Origin: Candidatus Acidiferrales bacterium
Lineage (GTDB): Bacteria > Acidobacteriota > Terriglobia > Acidiferrales > UBA7541
Assembly (NCBI GenBank): GCA_030044295.1
Contig: JASHWB010000028.1
Coordinates: 1-23,076, forward strand
Direction: 5' to 3'
Length of the DNA: 23,076 bases
In this document: positions 6,505-14,140 of the stretch, in pieces
Layout: each line of letters opens with the position of its first letter
How positions within the stretch are numbered: position 1 is the first letter of the stretch
Position numbers and translations under genes: made by a program
The notes under the pieces: model-generated
Told to the model about the DNA's origin: nothing
Seen by the model: only the letters and a program-made list of their open reading frames with translations
Databases searched by the model: none

Positions 6505-7590
6505 TTACGGAGAGGTGGTGGTGGCGGAAGATGCGCTCGATTCCGGAGCGCCTGCCGCGCGCGGGGGCGGAGGTCGGTGCGCGAGGTTGCTGATTTGATA
6601 GAACGCGCTGGACGCCGCATGCTTCATGGAGAGCGAGCTTTCGACGCCACACGTGCAGCCCGGGCATTCGCGACGAATCATGGCCTCGGCCTGCCGCATG
6701 TAAGCGTCCGACGCAAGTATGTTGCCCAGATCGTCGTTCAAAATGTTTCCAACGGGCTTGAGCGGGTAGCAGCCGGTGAGCACGTCGCCATTAGAGAGCA
6801 CGAAGACTTGCAGATAGCCGAGCACGCACGGCGGCTCGGTGAGGAGTTCCCGATTGTAATAGCGTGTGATGTAGTCGATCTCGTACTCGGGGCGGTGCAA
6901 CGTGTCGCGCAGGAATCGAGCGATTTCGATGACGTCCGGTTTAGTAGGCCACATGGCGTCCAGATCGGCGCCGGCGAGGAAGTAGAGGCTGCGGCTCAAA
7001 ATGTTGAATTCGAGTTTCGCTCCCACATCGCTGGCTGCGGCTGCGAGCCCCTTTAGCTCGCTCGTCGAAAGGCGGTTCAGTGTGACCGAGAGCACGACTT
7101 CCTTGTTCCGCAGTAGCTTGATGCCTTCCATTCCCAGATCGAAGTAGCCGCGAATACCACGAATCTGGTCGTTGGTATCCTTCAGGCCGTCGATGGAGAC
7201 GGCGACCTTCGTGATTGGCGATTCGTTGATTTCCTTGTGCAACTTTTTCAGCAGCAGCCCATTCGTCTGCACGATGATGGATTTGAAACGGGCGGCATCG
7301 GCGCGCCGCATGATTTCGAAAAAGTCGCGGCGCAGGAGCGGTTCGCCTCCGGTGAAGCGCAGACCAGTGGTCCCGAGCGCGTGAATCTCGTTGAGCAGCG
7401 CGACGGCGCGTTCGGTGGAGATGGCGTCCTGCCAGCGAGATTTCCAGTAGTCGCAGCTGATGCAGCGCGCTTGGCAGTTTTCGGTGAGTTTGATGTGCGC
7501 GGAGAGCGGCCGTGCGACCGACGGAAGAAATTTCGGCGAAACCTGGCTGCCGAGCCAAACACGGGAAAGATAAGAAGCCGGATAGAACAT
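6505..7590 (-). CDS. Radical SAM protein with SPASM/twitch-like C-terminal cysteines
   Basis: A 361-aa radical S-adenosylmethionine protein. The 4Fe-4S motif CxxxCxxC is at Cys39, Cys43 and Cys46 (CQARCISC), followed by the SAM-binding RFTGGEPLLR block and an AVSIDG strand. The C-terminal part has five more cysteines (one in EPPCVLGY, one in LTGCYPL, three in RRECPGCTCG), as in SPASM or twitch domains that hold an auxiliary cluster. The last 30 or so residues are a Pro/Ala/Ser-rich tail. The start at the ATG of MFYPASYL was chosen because a good promoter sits further upstream inside the open frame, so the extra 61 codons would lie before or across the transcription start. The substrate is unknown; no precursor peptide or modification partner is visible. 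MoaA/PqqE-type relatives are candidates only at superfamily level. Confidence 0.85.
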   Translation of the reverse strand: MFYPASYLSRVWLGSQVSPKFLPSVARPLSAHIKLTENCQARCISCDYWKSRWQDAISTERAVALLNEIHALGTTGLRFTGGEPLLRRDFFEIMRRADAARFKSIIVQTNGLLLKKLHKEINESPITKVAVSIDGLKDTNDQIRGIRGYFDLGMEGIKLLRNKEVVLSVTLNRLSTSELKGLAAAASDVGAKLEFNILSRSLYFLAGADLDAMWPTKPDVIEIARFLRDTLHRPEYEIDYITRYYNRELLTEPPCVLGYLQVFVLSNGDVLTGCYPLKPVGNILNDDLGNILASDAYMRQAEAMIRRECPGCTCGVESSLSMKHAASSAFYQISNLAHRPPPPRAAGAPESSASSATTTSP

Positions 7591-7650
7591 GAAATAGACA
7601 GCCCTCAGGATGCGATTCTTCGGGAGAGCAGGGACGCCCGAATTAGATTG

Positions 7651-7679
7651 AGTGTAGGACCTATGGTTGGAATTTTCAA
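7651..7679 (-). promoter_or_regulatory. Promoter of the radical-SAM gene
   Basis: On the minus strand: TTGAAA, a 17-nt spacer, then TACACT, a good match to the housekeeping consensus. Transcription would begin near 7644, about 54 nt before the chosen ATG, which helps fix that start. Confidence 0.6.
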
Positions 7680-7857
7680 CGACGGGAACAGCGGCAGAGC
7701 AAATATCTAACCGGGCTGTCCTGATTAGACGACGCCAGCCGTCAAGTGGCTGGTCGGCTGGATCGGCCAACATTGTCCCGGCGAACGCAGTATAGCGCCT
7801 GCGGTGCTGGCTCCGCTGCTTGCACTAGCAGGCGACAACAATCGCAAGGATGCCACG

Positions 7858-7887
7858 TTGCGGATGAATGCGACCATAGGCTAGAGT
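7858..7887 (+). promoter_or_regulatory. Promoter of the acyl-CoA synthetase gene, leaderless type
   Basis: TTGCGG, an 18-nt spacer, then TAGAGT, which ends only 9 nt before the ATG. There is no Shine-Dalgarno sequence. The transcript would begin at or within a few bases of the start codon. Confidence 0.45.
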
Positions 7888-7896
7888 GGCGCCGAC

Positions 7897-9711
7897 ATGA
7901 CTGAATACCACTCAGTTCCTAGGTGTTTTCTCGACGCGGTAGACCGGTATGTGAATCCTCGCGCGCAGATGCACCATGGGCCGAGTGGCTGGCAGGCAGT
8001 TTCGGCGAAAGAGATGCTGCGGCGGATCGCGGGGCTGGCAAAGGCGCTGGCGGAACTGGGAGTGCGCCCGGATGATCGAGTGGGAATTTTCGCGCCGAAC
8101 TGCCCGGAATGGCACGTGGCGGATTTTTCGATCCAGGGAATTGGAGCAGTAACCGTGCCAGTGTATTTCCACGAATCGGCTGAGCGGCTAACGTACATCC
8201 TGAGGGATTCGGGAGCGCGAGTGGCGATCACGGCAGGCGCGGGGCAGGCCCAGGAATTGGCGAAGTGCCGCAAGGATTTGCCGCAACTCGAGCGGATGAT
8301 CTGCGCTCGGCCGTCGGAGCCCCTGCCGGCGGGGATTCTGGAATACGAGAGGCTGATCGCAGCGGCGAGCGAGGCGGAAATAGCGAAATACCGGCGAAGA
8401 GCGGCGGACGTTGCCTCCGATCAATTGGCGACGATCATTTACACATCGGGCACGACGGGCGAGCCGAAGGGCGTGATGCTCTCGCACGCGAACCTGACTT
8501 CGAATGCCACCGATTTTGCCGGCGATTTTGACTTGTCGTCGTCCGATGTAGCTCTTTCAATGCTGCCGTTGGCGCACGTTTATGAGCGGACGATCGACTA
8601 CGGAAATTTTTTTCACGGAGTGACGGTCGCTTATGTGGAACAGCTTGAGACGGTCGCACAAGCGCTATTGGAGGTGCGGCCGACGATGACTGCGGCGGTG
8701 CCGCGGTTCTACGAGAAAATCTACGCGAATATCATTGAGACGGGGCACCGCGCGGGCGGCGCGCGCGAGAAGATTTTCAATTGGGCGCTGCGCGTGGCCG
8801 CAGCGGCGGCGCCGTGGCGGGCCTACGGCAAACGAGTGCCTCCCGGCGTGCGGCTACAATGGCATCTGGCGGACTCGCTGGTCTATTCGAGAATTCGCAA
8901 GGGGGTGGGCGGACGGATTCGGATTTTTAGCGCGGGAGGCGCGCCGCTGGCTCCCGAGTTGGCGGAATTTTTCTGGAGTGTCAATTTGCCGGTCTATCAG
9001 GGCTACGGGCTGACGGAGACGTCGCCGGTGGTCAGCGCGAATTCGCCGAGGGCGAACCGGGTGGGCACCGTGGGACGGCCAATCCCGCACGTCGAGGTAA
9101 AGATTGCGGAAGATGGCGAAATTCTGGTCAAGGGTCCATGCGTGATGCAGGGTTATTACCATAAGCCCGACGAAACGCGGGAGGTTTTCACGGCGGACGG
9201 ATGGTTTCGCACCGGCGACATCGGACGCCTGGACGACGACGGATTTCTAATCATTACCGACCGGAAGAAGGAGCTGCTGAAGACGGCGGGCGGAAAATTC
9301 GTGGCGCCGGCGCCCATCGAAAACCTGCTAAAGGCATCGCCCTACATCTCAAACGCGATGGTGGTGGGGGATCGGAAGAAGTTCGTGTCCGTGCTGATCG
9401 TCCCGAACTTCGCCACGATAGAGGGAGCTGCGCGGAAAGCGGGGCGCGAATTCGCGAGCGCTCGGCAGATGAGTGGCGATCCTTGGGTGCGCGATTTGCT
9501 GACGGTGGAATTGGAGCGGCTGACCGCGCCCCTCGCGCAATATGAGAAGCCGAAGCGCTTCGCCGTGGTGGAGCAGGATTTTACATACGCGAGCGGGCAA
9601 TTGACGTATACGCTGAAGTTGAAGCGCCGCGTGATTGAGGAACAATATCGCGATGTGATCGAGCGGATGTACGCGGACGTGGAGGAACCAAAGCCGCAGA
9701 GCATGGCGTAA
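7897..9711 (+). CDS. Long-chain acyl-CoA synthetase (AMP-forming)
   Basis: A 604-aa member of the ANL adenylate-forming superfamily, closest in layout to long-chain fatty-acid CoA ligases. It activates a fatty acid with ATP and transfers it to CoA. Visible motifs are the P-loop TSGTTGEPKG (residues 183-192), YGLTETSP (370-377), GWFRTGD (435-441) and the hinge DRKKELLKTAGGK (455-467). The C-terminal lid domain ends with LTYTLKLKRR. The start MTEYHSVPRC has no ribosome-binding site but follows a -10 box by 9 nt. It is the first gene of a plus-strand run with the DinB-like and thiG genes, 47 nt from the next; no functional link between them is obvious. The exact chain length cannot be read from the sequence. 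Confidence 0.93.
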   Translation: MTEYHSVPRCFLDAVDRYVNPRAQMHHGPSGWQAVSAKEMLRRIAGLAKALAELGVRPDDRVGIFAPNCPEWHVADFSIQGIGAVTVPVYFHESAERLTYILRDSGARVAITAGAGQAQELAKCRKDLPQLERMICARPSEPLPAGILEYERLIAAASEAEIAKYRRRAADVASDQLATIIYTSGTTGEPKGVMLSHANLTSNATDFAGDFDLSSSDVALSMLPLAHVYERTIDYGNFFHGVTVAYVEQLETVAQALLEVRPTMTAAVPRFYEKIYANIIETGHRAGGAREKIFNWALRVAAAAAPWRAYGKRVPPGVRLQWHLADSLVYSRIRKGVGGRIRIFSAGGAPLAPELAEFFWSVNLPVYQGYGLTETSPVVSANSPRANRVGTVGRPIPHVEVKIAEDGEILVKGPCVMQGYYHKPDETREVFTADGWFRTGDIGRLDDDGFLIITDRKKELLKTAGGKFVAPAPIENLLKASPYISNAMVVGDRKKFVSVLIVPNFATIEGAARKAGREFASARQMSGDPWVRDLLTVELERLTAPLAQYEKPKRFAVVEQDFTYASGQLTYTLKLKRRVIEEQYRDVIERMYADVEEPKPQSMA

Positions 9712-9758
9712 TGAACGGCGGTTGAATTGCGCGGCAGGTAACAGGGAGGCGGCGAGGA

Positions 9759-10280
9759 ATGGGCGACGATTTGAGTTTCGACACGCTGATCGAATACACG
9801 GATTGGGAGCGGCAGAAATGGCACGATCGGCTGCAGCGAGAAGGCGACGGCGTCCTGGCGTTGAGTGCCGGACCCTACGGTGACGGGCGTTTCGAAAGAG
9901 TGGGAGATTTGGTGCGGCACATATTTTCGGCGGAAAAGCGCTACGTTGAAAGGCTCTTGAATCAACCGCTCACCGACACCGGCAAAGTTGCGGCGGATAG
10001 TATCGCAACGCTATTTGAATTCGGGCGGCAGAGCCGGAAATGCCTGAAAGATTTCATCGCCGCTTTTCCGGCGAAGGAGTGGGAAGTACCGAAGGAATTC
10101 ATTATTTTGAATTACAAGGGAACTGCTACCCCGCGGAAAATCATTATGCACGTCCTGATGCACGAGATACGTCACTGGGCGCAGATTGGGACGCTGTTGC
10201 GCTTGAACGGTATCGTCGATGAGTTTCACGATTTTCTTGCCAGCCCGGTCATGGGCGGAGGGTTCGTGAAACAAGGCTAA
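9759..10280 (+). CDS. DinB-family protein
   Basis: A 173-aa DinB/YfiT-like four-helix-bundle protein. The three metal-binding histidines typical of the family are seen as His54 (LVRHIFSAEKRY), His135 and His139 (LMHEIRHWAQIG). Family members include thiol transferases that use bacillithiol or mycothiol and many proteins of unknown role. The presence of bshB1 4 kb away makes a bacillithiol-linked role possible, but this is inference only. A purine-rich stretch with GGGAGG and GAGGA precedes the ATG. It follows the acyl-CoA synthetase gene by 47 nt and precedes thiG by 78 nt, so it is probably in the same transcript. Confidence 0.87.
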   Translation: MGDDLSFDTLIEYTDWERQKWHDRLQREGDGVLALSAGPYGDGRFERVGDLVRHIFSAEKRYVERLLNQPLTDTGKVAADSIATLFEFGRQSRKCLKDFIAAFPAKEWEVPKEFIILNYKGTATPRKIIMHVLMHEIRHWAQIGTLLRLNGIVDEFHDFLASPVMGGGFVKQG

Positions 10281-10358
10281 TGCGGCGCATTGCATGTGCC
10301 GGGCAGAGGATGCGGGAAAGGCGGCGAGGGGTTAGAATATCGGCGGAGATCGGAAGAA

Positions 10359-11135
10359 ATGAATGACGAATTGGTGATCGCAGGGCGCGCGTTCAACTCG
10401 CGGCTGATTGTGGGCACGGGGAAATACCGCAGCTTTCAGGAAATGGCGCGTGCGCATGCGGCTTCGGGCGCGGATATGGTGACGGTGGCGGTGCGGCGCG
10501 TGAACCTGACGGATCGCAGCAAGGAATCGATGCTCGATTACATCGACCGCGAAAAGATGTTCATTTTACCGAACACGGCGGGATGCTATACGGCCGACGA
10601 GGCGGTGCGCACAGCGCGGCTGGCGCGTGAGGTGGGACTTTCCGAATGGATCAAGCTGGAAGTGATCGGTGACGAAAAGACGCTTTTTCCCGATACCGAG
10701 CAGCTGATCGAAGCAACGCGAACGCTGGTGAAAGAGGGATTCGTGGTGCTGCCGTACACGAACGACGATCTGGTCGCGGCGCGAAAGCTGGTGGACGCGG
10801 GCGCGGCGGCGGTGATGCCGCTCGGCGCGCCGATTGGGTCGGGCATGGGCATTCAAAACCTGGCGAACCTCAGGATTTTGCGCGAGCGAATCACGGAGGT
10901 GCCGCTGATCGTCGATGCTGGCGTGGGAACGGCTTCGGACGCGGCGATTGCGATGGAGCTGGGCGCGGACGGCGTGTTGATGAACACGGCGATTGCGGGA
11001 GCGCAGGATGCGGCGTTGATGGCGGAAGCGATGCGCTCTGCGGTGGAAGCAGGGCGCAAAGCGTATCTCGCTGGCCGAATCGAGAAGAGGCTGTACGCGA
11101 CGGCGTCGAGCCCGCTGGCTGGCCTGTTTCGGTGA
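10359..11135 (+). CDS. thiG: Thiazole synthase ThiG
   Basis: A 258-aa thiazole synthase, which joins 1-deoxy-xylulose 5-phosphate, dehydroglycine and the ThiS thiocarboxylate into the thiazole phosphate of thiamine. Family signatures are all present: RLIVGTGKY (residues 15-23), the Schiff-base lysine in WIKLEVIGD (Lys99), MPLGAPIGSG, VDAGVGTASDAAIAMELGADGVLMNTAIA and the ending AGRIEKRLYATASSP. The start MNDELVIAG was chosen over an upstream ATG at 10290 because GGAAGAA lies directly before it and the family begins here. thiS, thiH/thiO and thiF are not adjacent, which is unusual for thiG. No TPP riboswitch is visible upstream. The stop overlaps the next start by four bases (GTGA). Confidence 0.95.
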   Translation: MNDELVIAGRAFNSRLIVGTGKYRSFQEMARAHAASGADMVTVAVRRVNLTDRSKESMLDYIDREKMFILPNTAGCYTADEAVRTARLAREVGLSEWIKLEVIGDEKTLFPDTEQLIEATRTLVKEGFVVLPYTNDDLVAARKLVDAGAAAVMPLGAPIGSGMGIQNLANLRILRERITEVPLIVDAGVGTASDAAIAMELGADGVLMNTAIAGAQDAALMAEAMRSAVEAGRKAYLAGRIEKRLYATASSPLAGLFR

Positions 11136-11338
11136 AAACGTACGAAGCAGTGTTTCTGGTCGCCGTGAATGCGGGCATGTTTGTATATTTTTGGCGTTCG
11201 TTTGAGCAGGGGATGCCCCTCAGGAGTGTTTTAACGTACGGCGCCATCACGTTTATAGGCGTGAATCTGGCTGCACTAGCGGGGCGGACGATCGGCGAAC
11301 GCAGCGCGCGGCGCAGAGGATCGAGGACGGCGCGCTAG
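11132..11338 (+). CDS. Small two-TM membrane protein coupled to thiG
   Basis: A 68-aa protein starting with GTG, overlapping the thiG stop as GTGA, an arrangement typical of translational coupling. Two hydrophobic segments are visible at about residues 4-24 (beginning YEAVFLVAVNAG) and 34-54 (LTYGAITFIGVNLAALAG), followed by a basic tail rich in Arg (GERSARRRGSRTAR), which would be cytoplasmic under the positive-inside rule. Nothing identifies its function. The tight overlap and hydrophobic pattern support a real gene; whether it has anything to do with thiamine is unknown. Confidence 0.6.
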   Translation: MKTYEAVFLVAVNAGMFVYFWRSFEQGMPLRSVLTYGAITFIGVNLAALAGRTIGERSARRRGSRTAR

Positions 11339-11454
11339 CTCATGCCGGAGACCTACGGATGCGCGTTACCTGCAATGGCGAGGCGTACGCCGCGTACATT
11401 CGCCTACTAAGCGCAGGTCATAGGCTGATCAAGACAGAACGCCCCCACTTGGGC

Positions 11455-12435
11455 TCATCGGAAAAGAACGTGCCAGGAGATGTCCACGAGCGCGTGAATG
11501 AGCACGCCGGGGACGAGCGAACGAGTGCGCATCCATGCCAGGCCGTAGAAGACGCCAGCGATGCAGGCGAGTGCCACGTATTTCCAGTTCGGAAACGGCG
11601 CATGAAGGATATGAGAAAGGCCAAAGATTATCGCTGCTGCGAACAGGCCCAGCCACGAACTCTTCAGGGTTTTCGACAACAGATTCTGCAGCAAGCCTCG
11701 GAATAAGAACTCCTCTGGCCACGCGGTGAAGAAGAGAATGCCGATAATCGTCAGCGGAGCCGCGCGCAGTCGGCCGAGCGATGGCGCCCAGGTGATGAAG
11801 TGCATCTTCATGCCGAGCGGAATGGCGATCGCGGCGAAAACGATAAACAGGATCGCGAAGTGAGCGAAATAGCCGCTGCGCCAATCGATCGCGTAGCCCA
11901 CGTCGTCTAGACGCCGGAGAAGAACGAAGGCGGCGACGCCGGTCGAGAGCGTCAGCAGGATCGTCAGTGTGTGCGTGAGCGGCGGCGGATATGGAAACAG
12001 GTGGTACATCCACCGAAATTCCACCGGAAGCCACAACACAACGAGGGCGAGATAGTCTTCCCAAGCGCCCGTGGCCTTGCCAGTGCTGGCAGATAAAATC
12101 AGAGCTGGAGCGATGACGTAGGCGGCGCCCGCGACGGTAAACCAGGTCCGGTTACCAATCGAGACGGAATAGAGCAGGAACAGGCCAAGCGGTACAAGTG
12201 GCGCGAGGACGCCGAGGCGCGCGCCGACCGAAGTCCGGAGCGCGCTTTGGATCCGCGGAACGGCGAGAAAAAGCTCGAAGCCAAATAGCACTGCCGTCAC
12301 ACCGAGCGCGAGGACCAGCCGTGGGCCGCCAAAACCGATCAGCATGGCGTACACCGCGGCGAGCGCGACAATGGCCGTCCAGACGGCGATGGCGAGCGAT
12401 ATGGGGAGGTCTCGCGAGCTGGATGGTGTTGCCAC
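11455..12435 (-). CDS. CPBP-family intramembrane glutamic endopeptidase
   Basis: A 326-aa multi-pass membrane protein with the CPBP (CAAX protease and bacteriocin-processing, Abi) core in its C-terminal half. The catalytic motifs are in order: EEFLFR (Glu241, Glu242, Arg246), FGLSHILH (His275, His278) and HALVDISWH (His314). The first 220 residues contain several additional hydrophobic segments. The start is GTG at 12435 (protein MATPSSSRD), with no Shine-Dalgarno sequence but a TAGAAT hexamer 9 nt upstream. Roles in the family range from prenyl-protein processing to bacteriocin self-immunity; the substrate cannot be told here. It is divergent from the acyltransferase gene. Confidence 0.9.
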   Translation of the reverse strand: MATPSSSRDLPISLAIAVWTAIVALAAVYAMLIGFGGPRLVLALGVTAVLFGFELFLAVPRIQSALRTSVGARLGVLAPLVPLGLFLLYSVSIGNRTWFTVAGAAYVIAPALILSASTGKATGAWEDYLALVVLWLPVEFRWMYHLFPYPPPLTHTLTILLTLSTGVAAFVLLRRLDDVGYAIDWRSGYFAHFAILFIVFAAIAIPLGMKMHFITWAPSLGRLRAAPLTIIGILFFTAWPEEFLFRGLLQNLLSKTLKSSWLGLFAAAIIFGLSHILHAPFPNWKYVALACIAGVFYGLAWMRTRSLVPGVLIHALVDISWHVLFR

Positions 12436-12444
12436 GAGAGAAAG

Positions 12445-12472
12445 ATTCTAGCCGAGGAGGCGCTTCGACCAA
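12445..12472 (-). promoter_or_regulatory. Promoter of the CPBP protease gene, leaderless type
   Basis: On the minus strand: TTGGTC, a 16-nt spacer, then TAGAAT, which ends 9 nt before the GTG start. The spacing to the start codon is the same as at the acyl-CoA synthetase gene. Confidence 0.45.
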
Positions 12473-12476
12473 GCAC

Positions 12477-12505
12477 TTGATTTGCGCGCACGCCTCAGCG
12501 ATTCT
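12477..12505 (+). promoter_or_regulatory. Possible promoter of the HGSNAT-like gene
   Basis: TTGATT, a 17-nt spacer and a weak GATTCT -10, about 25 nt before the ATG. A small CTCAG-5-CTGAG repeat overlaps the -10. Weak match; based on position. Confidence 0.3.
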
Positions 12506-12530
12506 GAGTCAACCAGCTTGTGAGGAGAGA

Positions 12531-13706
12531 ATGGGAACTGGCACTGACCCAAAGCGTTCCGGCGCTTTGGGGGGCCCTCGGGCTCAGAGGTTAGGTTACA
12601 TCGATTGGCTGCGCGGGCTTGCATGCTTGGGCATGTTCGAAGTGCACGCGTATGACGCATGGCTCGGCGGCGCCGCCCGGCAAGGAAGAGTGTTCTTCTG
12701 GTCCAGATTCAGCGGGGCGCTTCCGGCGCCGCTCTTCGTGTTTCTTTCAGGCGTGGCGTGCGCGCTGGTTACGGACCGCATGCGCCGGAAGGGGGTCGCA
12801 GAGAGCAAAATCGCCAAACAAATGATTCTGCGCGGTTTCCAAATTTTCGGGCTCGGACTGCTTTTCCGGGTGCAGGAGTTCGCGCTAGCGTGGCCGGCGG
12901 CGCCGTGGACCGATCTTGGGCGCGTCGACGTGCTAAACATGATCGGGCTCTCAATTGTGGCGATGGGAGCGGTTTGCTGGCTTGCCCGGACGCGCGCGGT
13001 CAATGCAGCACTGGCAGCGGCGCTGGCGCTCGGAGTGGCGATGCTCACGCCACCGTTGTGGACCACTTGGAGCCCCAACTGGCTTCCCTGGTATCTCGAG
13101 TCGTACATCAACGGCGTGCATACAATGGGAACGCCGCAACCGTGGCTCTTTCCCATGTTTCCGTGGTCGGCTTTCGCTTTCGCAGGATTGGCTCTAGGGA
13201 TGGTTCTGTTCGCCGATTGGCCAGCGAGGAATCCTGGAAAGGCCGTCGCGATGCTCGGCGCGAGTGGAGTTGGACTTTTCTATCTCGCTCGGTTTCTTGA
13301 CGGCAATTCCGTGCGGCTGTACGCGACCTACGACTATTGGCACACTAGCCCGAATTTTTTTCTGGCGCGGCTCTCGGTTCTGCTGATGCTGATGCTGGTT
13401 GGATTCGCATACTGCCAGTGGGGACCGGGACGGCTGAAATTCAGCCCGTTGATGCAGTTGGGGCAGACGTCGCTGCTGGTCTATTGGGTACACATCGAGT
13501 TCGTGTACGGCCGGTTTTCGATTCTGCCGAAGGCGGCAGAAAGCGTGCCGATGGCGACGCTGGGACTCGGAATTATTTTCGTGGCAATGATCTTGCTTTC
13601 GCTGGCGCGCACGCGTCCTAAAGGCCGCGGTGGCGAAGTATGGGTTTGGCTTAGACGCAGGGCGGTGCAGCTATTCGGCGCAGGAGACGCGCTTACAGAA
13701 GGCTAA
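12531..13706 (+). CDS. HGSNAT/DUF1624-type membrane acyltransferase-like protein
   Basis: A 391-aa polytopic membrane protein. The N-terminal signature RLGYIDWLRGLACLGMFEVH (residues 20-39) and the FVFLSG segment of the second membrane span are those of the heparan-alpha-glucosaminide N-acetyltransferase catalytic family (DUF1624), related to acyltransferase-3 proteins. About nine to ten hydrophobic segments follow; a conserved-looking polar loop holds the HTMGTPQPWLFPMFPWSAF region. Such proteins are thought to pass acyl groups across the membrane onto sugars. The start MGTGTDPKRS is fixed by TGAGGAGAGA immediately upstream; the open frame extends 111 Arg-rich codons further, opposite the CPBP gene, without support. 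Its stop overlaps the convergent FtsB-like stop (CTAA). Confidence 0.82.
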   Translation: MGTGTDPKRSGALGGPRAQRLGYIDWLRGLACLGMFEVHAYDAWLGGAARQGRVFFWSRFSGALPAPLFVFLSGVACALVTDRMRRKGVAESKIAKQMILRGFQIFGLGLLFRVQEFALAWPAAPWTDLGRVDVLNMIGLSIVAMGAVCWLARTRAVNAALAAALALGVAMLTPPLWTTWSPNWLPWYLESYINGVHTMGTPQPWLFPMFPWSAFAFAGLALGMVLFADWPARNPGKAVAMLGASGVGLFYLARFLDGNSVRLYATYDYWHTSPNFFLARLSVLLMLMLVGFAYCQWGPGRLKFSPLMQLGQTSLLVYWVHIEFVYGRFSILPKAAESVPMATLGLGIIFVAMILLSLARTRPKGRGGEVWVWLRRRAVQLFGAGDALTEG

Positions 13707-14140
13707 CGCGCTTTTGCGGCTGCGTTAGACTCGGGCGGTTGAGCAGGGGAATTGCCGCTGCTGTCGGCGGACTTTTTCGCAGGCGGGATTTTGAAAATGT
13801 ACTCGCCGGGCCGGGCGAGTCCCATCTGCTCGCGGGCGATGCGTTCGATGGCCTGTGGATCCGTCTTTAGGTGGCTGACGCGGTTCTGCAATTCGACGTT
13901 TTCCTGATTGATGCGGTCAATTTCTTGCTGTTCTTGAGTAGCTTCGTGCTGCGCGCGGCGCATGGCCAGCACGCCGTGCAGGCCAAAAACGTCCTGAAGC
14001 ACCAGCAGGCCCAGCCCAGCGAACAGGATCCACATCACATTCCGGCGCCAGAACTGGCCCAGCTGCTCGAGGAAGCTTTGCAGGGGAGCGTCAACGGCTT
14101 CCGGGGCAGGCCGCGAAATTTTTTGGTGACGCAAATTCAT
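13703..14140 (-). CDS. Septum formation initiator family protein (FtsB/DivIC-like)
   Basis: A 145-aa bitopic protein with the FtsB/DivIC plan: a cytoplasmic N-terminus of about 34 residues, one membrane segment (about 35-54, starting VMWILFAGLGLL), a coiled coil (about 60-92, rich in Gln/Glu/Asn) and the family motif around DPQAIERIAREQMGLARPGEYIFKIP split over residues 94-119. A Ser/Pro/Ala-rich tail follows. In the family the protein links early and late divisome components with FtsL and FtsQ/DivIB. The start ATG overlaps the stop of the upstream phosphohexomutase as ATGA, implying translational coupling. The gene ends on the same four bases as the convergent acyltransferase gene. Confidence 0.87.
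   Translation of the reverse strand: MNLRHQKISRPAPEAVDAPLQSFLEQLGQFWRRNVMWILFAGLGLLVLQDVFGLHGVLAMRRAQHEATQEQQEIDRINQENVELQNRVSHLKTDPQAIERIAREQMGLARPGEYIFKIPPAKKSADSSGNSPAQPPESNAAAKAR

Larger units (their letters stand above)
7591..7896. other. Divergent intergenic region, radical-SAM and acyl-CoA synthetase genes
   Basis: No gene is supported. It carries a strong-looking minus-strand promoter for the radical-SAM gene and a plus-strand promoter abutting the acyl-CoA synthetase start. The minus-strand open frame across 7591-7773 is interrupted in function by that promoter and has no protein-like character. Confidence 0.6.

Noticed and set aside
7591..7773. Upstream extension of the radical-SAM protein (61 codons)
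   Set aside because: A consensus-like promoter lies inside it, so most of it would not be transcribed; the composition is not protein-like.
10281..10358. TPP riboswitch upstream of thiG
   Set aside because: The gap is only 78 nt and lacks the conserved CUGAGA and ACCUGA blocks.
12198..12530. N-terminal extension of the HGSNAT-like protein
   Set aside because: Arg-rich, antisense to the CPBP gene, and a strong Shine-Dalgarno sequence stands before the ATG at 12531.
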